The notes: generated by a model from the letters alone, not told the origin. Shown: positions 51,970 to 63,112, numbered from the stretch's first letter. The stretch: 64,000 nucleotides of DNA from Cricetomys ansorgei (GCA_026225945.1 JAMJFZ010001657.1:620001-684000), one strand, 5' to 3'. A program made the numbers and translations.

Positions 51970-53005
51970 AGACGGATATACAGTACAAATATATATATGT
52001 ATATTTTAAAGCGAAATTATTCAAGTTTTCCTGAAAGTCAAATTTAGGTGAGCTTCTCGCACGGCGTAAGCTCAATGAGAGGACCCTACTGAATAACCAC
52101 TCTTCCCTCAAGTTGGTGTTTACGGGGAGCAGACATATGTGTAGTCATGGAATTGCCTGTCAGAGGTGGTCAAGATGGTGGCCCCCACGGGTCCCACTCT
52201 GTGGGTTGGTTCGTCAGCTGAGCCGTAGCCATCATGAAACAGTTTTCAGAATAAGAAACCCACTTCCCACCGAGTCCGAGGCCTCTATTGCAGACACGCG
52301 TGTGAGGCTTCTGTGCTGGCCCCTTCTCCCAGAACTTTTGGCACAGAGGGCCAAAAAAAAAAAAAGCTTCTGTGGAAATTATTTATTTAGTTTTAATGGG
52401 GCAAAGCTAGATCTTGGCGAGACGTCTCAAGTAAACAGGATCACGCTACACAGTACTGTTGGAAGCAGACTTCCTGTGACCCCAGAGTTTTAACAAGCAC
52501 CAGAGAAGTTATATTTATAGAAACCCTGTTAATTTTATCCTCTTTCCCCACATTTAATCCCAAATACAACAAATCCCGGAACATTTGACAGTCACCCCAG
52601 ATAGATGAGCCAGCGAGCATGTGCAGATGCGAGGGTTGAGATTCCTATGGTGCAGTGCGGCTGTTGCCTGTTTTGAAGAAGCTCCAAACACAGTCAATTA
52701 ATAAAACCCTTAGCCACCAGCAGTATCTTTCAGTCAAGTTCCCTGGAAGACTTTGAAGTCATTTATTGGCGACAGCATCTTTAGAGCGGTCCTGAGAGAG
52801 CTGGAGGTCCTAGGCTTTGCACATCTCCTCTTGAGCAGGCTACTGCTCCTTGTATATACAGCTTCACATTGGCTCACACACTTCACAGAAGCAGGCTCTG
52901 GCTGAAGCCCCTCCTTAAAGAGACGATTAGAAGCTTCCCCCACTTAGGGGCTTCCTGATCCAGGCAGAGTAGGAGGACTAGAGGAGACTTAAAAAGGTCC
53001 CTCAT
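51970..53005. other. Repeat-free, AT-rich block; possible regulatory DNA
   Basis: About 1 kb shows no recognised repeat. The part at 52370-52730 has several homeobox-type cores (gtcaattaataaaaccc near 52694, ccctgttaattttatcc near 52526), the texture typical of conserved non-coding elements. Conservation is untested. Confidence 0.35.
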
Positions 53006-53009
53006 TGAT

Positions 53010-53195
53010 TTGGGTAGATAGGCTGGCCAGCAAGTCTCTAGGCATTCCCCTGTCTCTACCTGCCTAGTACTGGGATTATGGCATACACGACTATGCCTGG
53101 CTATGGTGTGCTACGGGTTATAGGGATCTGAACTTAGGCCCTCATGCTTGAACATCAAGCACTTTACTGACTGAGCTATCTTACCTGGTATTGCT
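53010..53195 (-). mobile_element. B4 SINE, diverged
   Basis: A B1-like half (ctgcctagtactgggattat) is followed by an ID-like half (gggatctgaacttaggccct, actgactgagctatcttacc). Confidence 0.7.
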
Positions 53196-53299
53196 TTTCT
53201 TATCGGTTTACAAGGGATAACTTTTTCTATTTTTGCCTGAGGGGTTCGGGGGCAGGGTGGTGTCAATGATGTAATACATGTAAGTTCCTGTTACTGCAG

Positions 53300-53426
53300 T
53301 TGATACCAAGGGCAACTGAGCTGAACGTGTCTACTGGGCCCGGAATCTGGGAATCAGAATGCAGCGGAGTGACCCATTTGTTAAGAAGATCAGCTGGGTT
53401 ACAATTCCAGAAAGGCCAGATGATGA
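53300..53426 (+). CDS. Candidate first coding exon, product unknown
   Basis: An acceptor-like site (cctgttactgcag, AG at 53298-53299) opens a 127-nt segment that ends at TGATGA|GTAAGT, a good donor. It could equally be a first exon that begins upstream. Within it an ATG at 53359 has A at -3 (cagaATGc) and starts 22 codons plus two bases. The reading begins MQRSDPFVKK and ends WVTIPERPDD. The mix of charged, hydrophobic and Pro residues looks like real protein, and the sequence is repeat-free. The next exon would enter in phase 2. A segment at 58251-58314, bounded by gggcttcag and GAACAG|GTGAGG, keeps a frame open in that phase, but the link is speculative. I do not recognise the protein. It could be an alternative N-terminal exon of a gene extending to the right. 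Confidence 0.45.
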
Positions 53427-53429
53427 GTA

Positions 53430-54540
53430 AGTATCACCCACAAATGCCCTGCCACCTCTTCTGAGGCCCCCTAGGCCGCCAATGCTCCTTGTGTCCAGTG
53501 CTTGTCCAAGTGACAAAGGGGCATTTTTCTTTTCAATAATGACAGTGAAGGGAGAGACGAGACAGGCAGAGAACTGGAACACGTTGCACACCATCAGGCT
53601 GAGCCTTGTTTTGGGAATTCTGCTTCCTGTCTATTAAGCACTCAGGTATGTATACTGGGCTATAGTTAAAGATACACTTCTTACTCTGAGTTATGCTGAA
53701 AATGGCAAAAGAATTGTTTCATGCAGAGACGATCTGATTTCACTATGGGAGCTTCGAAGAGAATAGCCTGCTGACAGCATCACTGGAGCCAGGAGCCCAG
53801 AAATGCCTGCTTGATTAGAGGAGTCATGGGACCATGTCAGGACGTAGTCATGCTCATGCCAGACTATTCTGACACCAGCTCTTAGCTTGCTAGCTCTAAA
53901 CCTCTCTGAATCTCATTGGTTGGAAGTGGGCTGGCTTCCAGAGCTCCTAACATCCCTTCTGTGCCAGCATGGGTTTTTGCGTGTGGGAAGGAACTGAGTC
54001 CCATAACAGGTTGCTATTCTCAGGACCCTTCTCTGGGGACCCACATCTCCAACATCCTTGAGGGGGGTAGAGATAGGGCACCACACTTGCCCCTTCTACT
54101 GTTTGAGGGTCTGATACTTGGGAACAAGCTTGGCTTGGAGCATTTTGGGAAAGGCAGTGACTCAGAGTGGTCTCTTCCAATGCTCCTCAGATGAGTCCAG
54201 TTCTCCAAAGAGCCGGGGCACGATGGGACTAAATATGCAGATTTTGTTATATACACTTGAGATGTACTCACTGTGCATATTGCCTGTGTAGAGAAAAAGG
54301 AGAAGGGATGAGGTAGGTTGTCAATCATGAAATGAGTTTGAACTGAAGGAAGGAGATGGAGAGCTGGTGGGCAGGTTCTAGACTGGCACCAAAGACAAGT
54401 TTGGTCATGCACTAGGGGAGTTTTGAGCTCACCTTGACTGTGGGTCAGCCCAGTTCTGGTTGTACTCCATCTTGGCCTGAGAGTGGCTAGATGTAGCAAG
54501 GTTGGATGATACTTAATAGTGTTATGTAAAAGTCAAAGCA
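53430..54540. other. Single-copy-looking DNA
   Basis: No repeat is recognised. A 159-codon minus-strand frame (54499-54020) has an ATG but no motif. Confidence 0.3.
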
Positions 54541-54544
54541 GGGT

Positions 54545-54738
54545 TGGGATAGTTCATTCAATAAAGTACTCACTTCCCTTGGAGCATGAAGGTCTGAGTT
54601 TTATCTCTCGGAACCTATGTAGAAAAAGGCGAGTGTGGTGGCATGTGTTTGTAAGCCCAGTGCTGGGGAGGCCAGGCAGTCCTGGGTCTAGCTGACAAGT
54701 CAGCCTAGTCGTCCAGGAGCTGCAGGCCAGTGAAAGTG
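54545..54738 (+). mobile_element. Composite rodent SINE (RSINE1/B4-like)
   Basis: The sequences cattcaataaagtactcact, gagtgtggtggcatgtgttt, gcccagtgctggggaggcca and gtccaggagctgcaggccag end in an A-run that leads into the adjoining purine tract. Confidence 0.65.
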
Positions 54739-54890
54739 TCCAAAAAAAGGAAGGATGGGAAGAAGGAAGGAAGAAAGGAAGGAAAGAAGGAGGAAAGGAA
54801 AGAAGGAAGGGAGACAGAATGAGAAAGAAAGAGAATGAGAGAAAAAGAAAAGAGAAAGAAAGAAAGTAAAAAAAGGAAGAAAAGGTGGAC
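54739..54890. repeat. GGAA/GAAA purine tract
   Basis: Mixed (GGAA)n, (GAAA)n and GA-rich sequence directly after the A-tail of the preceding SINE, so tail-derived. It gives Phe/Ser/Leu-rich frames on the minus strand that are not genes. Confidence 0.95.
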
Positions 54891-54999
54891 AGCACCTCAG
54901 GAACAAACCCAAGGCTGTCCTCTGCCCCCCACACCTGGGTGAACACACACAAGAGTGAACACACACACACACACACAGAACAAGAAGAGTGGGAGGCTT

Positions 55000-55565
55000 C
55001 CTGTCAGTGTGGCTATGGGTGCCCCAGGTCAGTAAGCCCTCTGGAACTTGGGTCTGTGGGACACAAGCTTATGGCCATAGTATCTGACTGGCTTGTGGGT
55101 TCAGATATTTGAGTGCTTGCCTGATTCCCCTTCGGGCTCCCTGGGAAGGTGACTACAGGTACCCCAAGAGCTTCTACGGATCAATCCCTCACCAGGCTGC
55201 ATGTGCCTTGGGCTTCTGCATATACCTCAAAGTGGCTGCCGTTTCCAAGAAACTGCACACGTCCCTGGACCCCGCAGTGAGTGGCTCCCTCAAAGCCACC
55301 CAGCACAGTGATGGAAGTCAGGACACTGAAGGGCTGTGCTGTGGACTCCAAAAGTCCTTCCGGTTACACCATCGGTTATGCTCCTGACATCAGTCTTCTA
55401 GGTGCAGTCTAGGGCATGCTCCTACGTTGTCTTCAGAGTCGCTCTGCCTTGGTCCCTCTGAATCTAAATTCCAGTGCTAGAGTCAACAACCTTGGCCTGT
55501 AAAAGACCAGGCAAACTGCAAAGTTAGGTTCCGGGAACTGAAGTATCTTATCATTAGTTGTTCTG
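55000..55565. other. Single-copy-looking DNA with an open frame
   Basis: A plus-strand frame (55109-55387) contains stretches such as GDYRYPKSFYGSIPHQA and LKVAAVSKKLHTSLD that look protein-like. It has no ATG in good context and only weak splice sites. Possible degraded retrocopy or chance. The parent is not recognised. Confidence 0.25.
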
Positions 55566-55569
55566 TTTT

Positions 55570-55852
55570 GTGTATGTATGCAGTGTATTTCCCTGGGGCA
55601 GGGGGCACACGTGTCTTCACAAGAGACATTGGGCACTATCACTATCTCTTCCCTTGGGACAGGGTCTCTCACTGAACCTGGAGCTATACTGGCACCCAGC
55701 AAGCCCCAGAGATGGCCCCATCTCCTCCCTCCACAGTGCTGGGGCTACAGACACCCAACCCAGCCTTGCTTTTCGCTCACCGGATCTGGGGGTTCACAGT
55801 GAGCACGCTTATCCATGGAACTGTCTCCCCAGTCCTTAATTCATTTTATTTG
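55570..55852 (-). mobile_element. Composite rodent SINE (RSINE1/B4-like)
   Basis: The sequences gggacagggtctctcactga, acctggagctatactggcac, acagtgctggggctacagac and gggggttcacagtgagcacg follow the minus orientation of the family also seen at 63151-63335. Confidence 0.65.
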
Positions 55853-56104
55853 TCCTAAGTGAACACTGGGCCATATCTAGGCTGGTAGGTCATAAAGATG
55901 ACAAAACGGGTCCCCGAGAGAATGTTTCCACAGTCACACAACAGCCATTTAGATTGAGTGTGAGTATTGTGAGCCGGCGGGGGAGGGGAGAGGCCAGGTC
56001 CAGGTGGTATGGAGTGAGGGTGTCTCATCTTCATTTGGGGGAGGTGTGGGGTCAAGACTGAGTCTAGCCTAGGCAGTGTGACAGATGGCTTTGCCAAACA
56101 GCTG

Positions 56105-56237
56105 AATCTACTTTGATCCTGTTTGCCTGAGATAGAGTCTCACTGTATAGCCTGGTCTGGCCTTGAACTGGTGATCCTCCTGCTTCCGTCTTCTGAGTGT
56201 TGAGATGACAGGCCTGTACCAGCATGCGGGATTTCTA
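56105..56237 (-). mobile_element. B1 SINE, diverged
   Basis: The sequence tgagatagagtctcactgta, then tggccttgaactggtgatcc and gtgttgagatgacaggcctg. Confidence 0.8.
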
Positions 56238-56317
56238 GGCAGATGATCTCAGATACCAGTTAAAGACCATACTCTGCTGTCCCTGGCTGGGACCCTGCCA
56301 GCTGCTCCTGTCACAGT

Positions 56318-56475
56318 ATAAGGCCCAGTAGGGCATGACTACAACACCAGTACTCAGGAGGAAGAGGCAAGAAGATCAAGCATTCCATGCTGACCTTAGC
56401 CTTGGGCTCTATAGTGAATTTGAGGCCAGCCTGAGCTACATGAGACCCTGTCTTAAAAACTGAAAACAAAAACAG
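56318..56475 (+). mobile_element. B1 SINE
   Basis: The sequence aggcccagtagggcatgact, then gtactcaggaggaagaggca and tgaggccagcctgagctaca. The middle part carries a duplication. Confidence 0.82.
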
Positions 56476-56502
56476 CAACAGCAACAAAAAACCCCTAATA
56501 CA

Positions 56503-56567
<65 letters not shown>
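56503..56567. repeat. (CA)n microsatellite
   Basis: About 31 uninterrupted CA units, the longest pure dinucleotide array in the window. Confidence 0.98.
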
Positions 56568-56568
<1 letters not shown>

Positions 56569-56704
56569 CTCTACTTCAGATTTTCAGATTTCTTTCCATC
56601 TCAGAGCTTAGCTTCCCAAGTGAGATCCTCAGAATCCCAGACAGGCAGAGTCAGCTGGGGACAGTTTGGGGGGGGGCAGTTGGCAAGAAGGAAGAGGAAC
56701 TCAC

Positions 56705-57075
56705 CAGCAATCAAAGCTGCCATTGTTCTCAAAGAGTTAACCCGAATACCAGGCTTGCAATTAGCAGGGAATAATGGGGTGTGATGGGCGGGGAAGAAGG
56801 GCTGGAACTGATTTCAGCCGTGGTGAGAAACTGCCTGCTGATTCTGTCCCTGCTTCCTCTAGCCCGCTGCTGGCAGACTCAGTAGAGCAGAAATCCTTGG
56901 GATGGGGGTGCCGGAGGGAGCAATCTGTCTTTGGATAATTTAAACACTGCAGTGCCGCCATACTAAATGGAGCTTGTCAAATGTTACACCTCTGCAGCTT
57001 GCACCCGCAGGTGGAGGGATATTAGCTGTAAAGCTGCCTCTGCTCAGAGAGCCCCAGAACCAGGCCTGAGGGCCA
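56705..57075 (-). CDS. Candidate minus-strand exon with 66-codon frame
   Basis: On the minus strand gctttcttttcag (AG at 57077-57076) is a strong acceptor. The 371-nt segment after it ends in GATTGCTG|GTGAGTT, a strong donor at 56705/56704. Inside, an ATG at 56961 with A at -3 and G at +4 opens 66 codons to a stop at 56761. It starts MAALQCLNYPKTD and is Ser/Pro/Glu-rich toward its end. A second ATG at 56723 in ideal context (aacaATGg) reads MAALIA and runs straight into the donor in phase 1. So this may be a 5' exon whose 66-codon frame is upstream of the main start, or a chance arrangement. The segment is repeat-free between SINE/CA arrays. No family is recognised. Confidence 0.4.
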
Positions 57076-57269
57076 CTGAAAAGAAAGCGGTGACCTGTGA
57101 GGGGAAGGTAGCCCGGTGGGGGTGGGCTGTGACTGGCTCTGAGTGCAGGAAATAAAGAGTATCTATTGAGCACCTGCTGTATGCAGACCCAAGAGCCCCT
57201 TTCCACAGACTACTCCCGGCAACCTTCACCACAGTTGTGCAACAACAAATACTATTCTTCTTGCAATTT

Positions 57270-57358
57270 TTTTTTTTTTTGAGCACGGAGCTCACCGCCC
57301 TCCTGCCTCAATCTCCTAGGTGTTGAGATTACATGCATGCACCATTGTGCTTAGCTTT
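57270..57358 (-). mobile_element. B1 SINE fragment
   Basis: A T-run is followed by gagcacggagctcaccgccc and aggtgttgagattacatgca. Confidence 0.65.
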
Positions 57359-57361
57359 ATA

Positions 57362-57573
57362 TGTGGTTCTTTTAAGGTTTATTTTATTCATGTGTGTGTG
57401 CACGTCTGTATGAGTGTACGCCACACCTGTGTGGGTGCCCACAGAGGACAGAAGAGGGGGTAGGATGACCTGGACCTGTAGGTGCAGACAGACATGGCTG
57501 CTGGGAACTGAACTGGGTCTTCTGGACAGGCAGGACTCACTCTTAACTGTTGAGCCAGTTCTCCAGCCCCATG
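57362..57573 (-). mobile_element. B3/B2-type SINE
   Basis: The sequence cttttaaggtttattttatt, then cacagaggacagaagagggg, ctgggaactgaactgggtct and gttgagccagttctccagcc. Confidence 0.9.
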
Positions 57574-57677
57574 CTCAGCCTTAACAAGTAAAGGTGTCCC
57601 TTTGTCCTTGTCAGTGTTGACTATCCAGATTCCATTGGCCTGAAGAAGGGTTTGGTTCTCTTTTTAGAAGCGACATT

Positions 57678-57845
57678 TATCTATCCACTTCTTTCTTTTT
57701 TCTTTCTTTCTTTCTCTATTTGTGTGTGTATTCCACTGGACAGAATTGGTTCTCATCTTCTACCATGTGGGTCCCAGGGATTGAACTCAGGTCCTCAGAC
57801 TTGGCGGCAGTCCCCTTTCCTCACTGAGCCATTTCATTGGCCCTG
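57678..57845 (-). mobile_element. B3/B2-type SINE with (TTTC)n tail
   Basis: A TTTC-rich tail is followed by ggttctcatcttctaccatg, cagggattgaactcaggtcc and cactgagccatttcattggc. Confidence 0.82.
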
Positions 57846-57849
57846 GGTC

Positions 57850-60135
57850 TTCTCTTGTGCAGTGAAACGATCTTTGGATTAAATCCCCTCATGGCTCGGA
57901 TCATCTCACCAGATCCATCCCAAAACCCACCTCTGTGCTGCCTTCTGCCGAGGTGGCTTGGGCTCAGATTCCTTGAGGTGGTTAAGAGATAGCAGCTACC
58001 TGGAACCCCTACCCTCTGAGGCCTAAGTGTAGCCATCATAAACAGCTTTGTTCTAAGTCTGTGCAGGACTGACCTCCATCACCAGCCACAGCGGAATAGC
58101 AGGGCCCAAGTTTACTCTCACATTAAGCAAATGAAAACCAGGACAAGTATATTAACAAGTTTTTAGACAAGGAGCAGTAAGCAGCATAGAATGGGGATTT
58201 GGAGAGAAGACTTGTTCTGTTCTGTTCCCTTGGGAATCCTTGGGCTTCAGCAGCAGGGTAGCCCATGGAGAGTCTGGTGGACAGGTGTACGGAGGAGTTC
58301 AGAGCAGGGAACAGGTGAGGACATCTACACAGAGAGCTCTGCAGACCTGTCAGGCTCTCCTTTCATGTCCAGCAGAGAACGGAGTGTCATGCTTGTGTAG
58401 AGAGCTGCCTGGTGCTCAGGGAAGGAGCCCTTGACAGAATGGGCATCATCAGAGCTCTCACAGGTCAAGAGTAGTTCCCGTGGTGCATGGGCGTCTGGAA
58501 GTTAGGACTTTGGTAGTGGCGGTTAGTTCAGTTTGCCCTGGACCTGAGAATGCTCTGGTCCAAGTGAGACTCATGCAAGACTTGAAAGGAATGAAATGCT
58601 GCCCTGTCACTCATCTGGTCCCCAGGATAAAAGCTCGAGAACAATAAAAGACCTGGACCTAAAAAAGGCAAACTTCACACAGTTGATTAACTATCAGAGC
58701 ACATACAAAGCTGGGATGGGACACACGGTGCCTTCACAGGCATGGCAGGATAAATGAAACAAAACAGTCAGCATATAGGAAAAGAAGCAGTGATTGAGAG
58801 AGACACCGGATGTCAACATCTGTACACACACACACAGATAGGCACATACAGGCACAAACTGCAGTGACTGGGCTTACAAACTTCACCAACCCTGGAATAA
58901 TCAACCCTACGACAAAGTCACGGCAGATCTGAACACAAGCCGTAGGCATCTCGATATGAACCTCCACTTTACTAGCAGCATGAACTCTGCAGCTGCCATC
59001 ACTCTCAGAAGAGAATTACTGCTCAGTTCAGTGCCTCTAACTTGCAGGTTCTCACAGTAACATTTACCCTCCAAACCCACGGTGTATTTTACACTAAAGT
59101 ATTTCAAAAAGAAAGGCAGATCTCACCACATATAGCCACAATTTCCAAAGGTACCTCTAAAAAGGAGGCTGGGGACCATTCTTAGAAATCTTTTATTTGT
59201 GGTGTCTGGAGAGCCTCCATTAGAGCTTCCTCACTGGGATTGGCGGGCTTACGTAAGTGTGCTGAGTGGGTACTTGGGTGCCCATGTATTCGCCTGAGCT
59301 CTGGAGGACATATGGAAAGCACACGTGTTGCCAGCAGATAAATAGCAACAGTCACTCTGAGAATCAGTGGTATCACCTGAGTCACAGATAGAAAAGAGCC
59401 ATGGGCAAAGGTAGCAGAGTGGCCTGCATCAGGAGATAGGAGAAGGGGGCAGAGTGTGTTGGCCTGAAGCTGCTGAGAAGAGTTTTAGGAACAATATAGC
59501 GATTTCTAGTGCTCAATGCTAAGTATCCAACAAGTCAGAGCCCCCAAACAGCACCGTAAATTGGGGAACAGGAGGTCACAGGTTGTCACTGTCAACATTG
59601 TCTGGCTTAGAAGGAGGAAAAGTGGTACTCTGGGTTAGTCTCCCAGCCTGGACGCCTCATCCCAGGAAAAGGGGAAAGGCAGAGAGACCAAAACAATGAT
59701 GTGAAAAATATCTCCAGTTAAAATATTGGAGTTAAGCAGTTGGCACACCAAATCTATTGACCTAGCCACATGTTCATCTTGAAGCCAAGCCCCTCATCCA
59801 TGATTCTGAGAGTCGTGGGGACCGCACTAAGCCTGTGTCCTTCCCTCCAGAACCGCCACCCACAGCAGCTCTGAGCAGAGTGGCTCTTTCACCTTGAGCA
59901 CCTGCTGCTCCTCTCAGCCTGGCCTTCCTCCCCAGTACCTGAGGACCTCCGTCATCTGCCCTCTTTTGGAAGACCTCTCTGTCTATGCTGAAAAAAACAT
60001 GACAGCCCCAGTAAAAATGACCCACCTCACTATATGGCCAAGTTTTTTCTCTCACCCAACTGAGATAATTCCAAGTCCGAATAGAAGTTTTAGGTTGGAC
60101 ATCATATCTTCTATTATTGTCATAGTTGTTATTAG
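57850..60135. other. Longest repeat-poor stretch, about 2.3 kb
   Basis: No SINE or L1 is recognised (only a 16-base CA run near 58824). Candidate splice-bounded segment 58251-58314 on plus. On the minus strand 59385-58700 has several short open pieces (one ending MEALQTPQIKDF) and an AATAAAAGA string at 59196-59188, giving the texture of a 3' untranslated region. None of this identifies a gene. Confidence 0.35.
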
Positions 60136-60137
60136 TA

Positions 60138-60238
60138 TTACTATTATTTGACCTAGGGTCTCATTATATAACCTTAGACTCACCATATTTCTACCTCCTC
60201 CTCCTAAGTGCTAGGATTACAAACATACGCTGCTATAC
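60138..60238 (-). mobile_element. B1 SINE, diverged
   Basis: The sequence ctagggtctcattatataac, then cctaagtgctaggattacaa. Confidence 0.65.
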
Positions 60239-60576
60239 TTAAAAGACCACAACCAATCAAAATGTAGCATATGGTTCCTAATCCCAAGGATACATCTACA
60301 AAGTAGCTCCCATACCCAATGTTCAGGGGACATTGCATAAAAAGGGGTGGAAAGTTCGTAAGAGTCAGGAGACCAGGGAGTTTGCTGAGACCGGGCCCAG
60401 CAGGATGGTCAGAAGCCACACCCACAGAGTGTCACCAACGTGACTACCTAAACAGTAACCCAACAAGGGCAGCAACAATGGACACATCAAGGTGGGTAGA
60501 GGAACACCTACGAGGCCTCAGTACCAAACTGTCATCCCTGAAAAGAAGCATACAAGTAATATTATACAGACGGAAC

Positions 60577-60621
<45 letters not shown>

Positions 60622-60775
60622 ACATAAACATATGACAATAATTAATGAAAAAGAGGCCATGAATTTGGAAGAGAGCAATGAGAGGTATATTGGAGGGTTT
60701 GGAGGTAGGAAAGGGAAGGGGAAATGATGTAATCATAATCTAAAAACAAAAAGCACCTATACTGACCACCCCAGA
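60225..60775 (+). mobile_element. Lx-type L1 3' UTR to 3' end
   Basis: The sequences ggttcctaatcccaaggata, catctacaaagtagctccca, ttcaggggacattgcataaa, caatggacacatcaaggtgg, gaggccatgaatttggaaga and aaatgatgtaatcataatct follow the rodent Lx 3' UTR to its end. A GT array (60580-60619) has grown inside it. Confidence 0.88.
60580..60619. repeat. (GT)n microsatellite
   Basis: About 20 GT units within the Lx 3' UTR. Confidence 0.98.
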
Positions 60776-60904
60776 TTCTGGCTAGGGTGGAGGTCCATGG
60801 AGGAAAGTGTTGAGTGACATTGGCTGGTGCCTTTGGGCTGGTGCCAGACCTTCGCCTTGGGCAGGGCTCCCTAACATACTGCTCCACTCCTCTGTTCCAA
60901 GCAC

Positions 60905-61148
60905 CGAGTTTTTTTTTTTGTTTTTGTTTTTTTAAGATTTTATTTTTATTTACATGTATGTGTATCTGTGTGCATGTATGCCATGTGTATGCAGATGCCC
61001 AGTGGAAGCCAGAGGAGAGTGTCAGATCCCCAGGAACTGGAGCTGCAGGTAGTTGTGACTCTCCTGATGTGGGTGCGAGGAACCAAATCCAGATCCTCCA
61101 GAAGAGTCAGAAGCACTCTTTACCAGGGAGCTGTCTCTGCCGTCCTCA
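60905..61148 (-). mobile_element. B3-type SINE, near full length
   Basis: The sequence tttttttaagattttatttt, then gtggaagccagaggagagtg, ccaggaactggagctgcagg, gtgcgaggaaccaaatccag and ttaccagggagctgtctctg. Confidence 0.92.
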
Positions 61149-61542
61149 GACACCAACCAACATGTAAGAGCAAGTGAGATGCTGCAGGCCTAGACCCCGC
61201 TGTCAGTCATGTGAGAGCTGGCAGGGCTGTGGCAGGCATGGTTAACAGAGAAGGGCATGGGCACTCAGGAGACCAGCTGTCTTCCAAGGGGCTAGCTAAG
61301 GCCATAGATCAGGCATGGGAAATGCAGAGCCCACGAGAGACGTTTTGTGCATATAACCTCATGTCACCTTCAAGATCCTAACTTCCTGTTTCCGAATACC
61401 TGTTTCCGTGAGCTGAGGTGGGGGAATTCAGTAACAAACAAGTCAAGGACTCCAACAGGACTGGATGGTCAGGAGGCAGTTGTGGCTGACCTAAGCATCC
61501 TGTGGCCTCCCTCAGAGTAATCCCGAGCATGTGCCTACACTT

Positions 61543-61690
61543 TCTGTTTTGTTTTTGAAACAAGGTTTTGTGCTATGTAGCCCAGGCTGGCTTTGAACTC
61601 ATTATATAGTCCAGGCTACTGGATCTTTCTGCCTCAATCCCCTGAATGCTGGGAGTATGGGTGTGTGCCACTGTGCCAGGATTAAAAAAA
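61543..61690 (-). mobile_element. B1 SINE
   Basis: The sequence tttttgaaacaaggttttgt, then gctatgtagcccaggctggc and gaatgctgggagtatgggtg. Confidence 0.85.
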
Positions 61691-61697
61691 ATTAATT

Positions 61698-61815
61698 TAA
61701 CTTAACGGATACAGATTCTCTTGTACTTCAGGCTGGCCTTGAGCTTGCTATGTAGCTGAGGATGACCTTGACTGTCTGATCCTCCTTCGTTTTCCTCCCA
61801 AGTACCGTAAGGCAT
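61698..61815 (-). mobile_element. B1-related SINE fragment
   Basis: The sequence ttgtacttcaggctggcctt, then gctatgtagctgaggatgac and cccaagtaccgtaaggcata. Confidence 0.65.
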
Positions 61816-61894
61816 ATGTCCCAACCCTCACGTCTGTGAGCTTACTCTCACAGAGTGGACGGCTCTTTACAGCCTTCCCGACAGATGGACACAG

Positions 61895-62025
61895 ATGCAC
61901 ACACACAGAGGCTGCCCCGTCGGCACACAGACATACACGTGCATGTACCGAAACACGCGTACACATATTGACACATGTTCACAGAGACACACGCTGACAC
62001 CCGCATGACATGTGCACACTCTGAC
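61895..62025. repeat. Degenerate CA/ACAC repeat
   Basis: Many ACACA/CACG/ACATG words without a strict period. Confidence 0.6.
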
Positions 62026-62099
62026 TCACTTGAGTATTGCCACACACCCAGAGACATGCATGTGCAGGCGCTCAAAGGTCACAGCCACAGCGGTGGTTG

Positions 62100-62905
62100 T
62101 AGAAATACTTCCAAGCGCCTTTTGTTCCTTGTCCTTGCTTAGAGTCTAAAGCACTTAGAAAATGGCAGGCGTAGGAGGCCTTGCCGTTTTGGGTTAGGCT
62201 AAAACTCCCTGCACATATTTGGAGGGTGTCCAGACCCTGTGAGCATGCTCACAGAGCAGATAACAGTGACCTTGCTGTCGGGGAGGATGGCCCACTGGGG
62301 CCAAGAAGCTGCGCTGGCTGCTGAGGTCACTTCTCCTCCCTGCTGCACCTGGGCTGGCTCTGACGCCAAGACCCCAGCCCGACACTGGGCTCTCAGCCTT
62401 CTGGGTCTGTGTGATGCTAGCCAGGGCTCAGATCTCTAGGAGGAGGCTGTGAGCAGAATACTGGCCTTGCAGAGTCAAGGTAGAGGAGAGTCCAGCTCTC
62501 CCCGAGGATCTGCTGACTGCTGGTCAAACTCTGCCCTATACTGCCTTTCAAGGGACATGAAACAGGTCTTTATAAAATGGTGCCTGGCTTTTGGGGGCCT
62601 AATGTGGCTCAGCCCAGCTCAGTAAATGTGAGGTCCTGGGCCAGTGGCTCTGACTGAAACACCCATACTGTGTTTGTATGTGTGGAAGGGCTGCCAAAGC
62701 TGAACTAACCCTTAGAGTTTTGGAGCAGAACTGGTCCAGAGGTCAGATCATCAAATAATCCCTCTGAACTCTCTTTAGAGGCTCATGCTATCTCATTCAG
62801 GGCAGGGAGATGGGGGGACTTGAAACATTCGTGTATATGTTGAGCCAGGTCAGGACTGAACCTTTCCCACAGGATAGCCTTTTACATCCTTTAAAAATTA
62901 TTTAC
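62100..62905. other. Single-copy-looking DNA, moderately GC-rich
   Basis: At about 62240-62440 GC is raised and a 66-codon plus frame is open, without motif or splice support. Otherwise nothing recognised. Confidence 0.3.
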
Positions 62906-62911
62906 TTATTT

Positions 62912-63112
62912 ATGTGTGTGTATGTGTATGTGTGTGTGCATGTATGCATGTGTGTGTGTGTGTGAATGTATGTGTATGTGTGTGTATGTGTATGTATGTG
63001 TGTGTGTGTATGTGTGTGTATGTGTATGTGTATGTATGTATATGTGTGTGTATATGTGTGTGTGTATGTGTGTGTATACGTATGTGTATGTATGTGTATG
63101 TGTGTGTGTATA

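Noticed and set aside
56705..56723. MAALIA start as the N terminus of a CALHM-type channel
   Set aside because: Only six residues agree. The sequence beyond, spliced or unspliced, does not continue in that family within the window.
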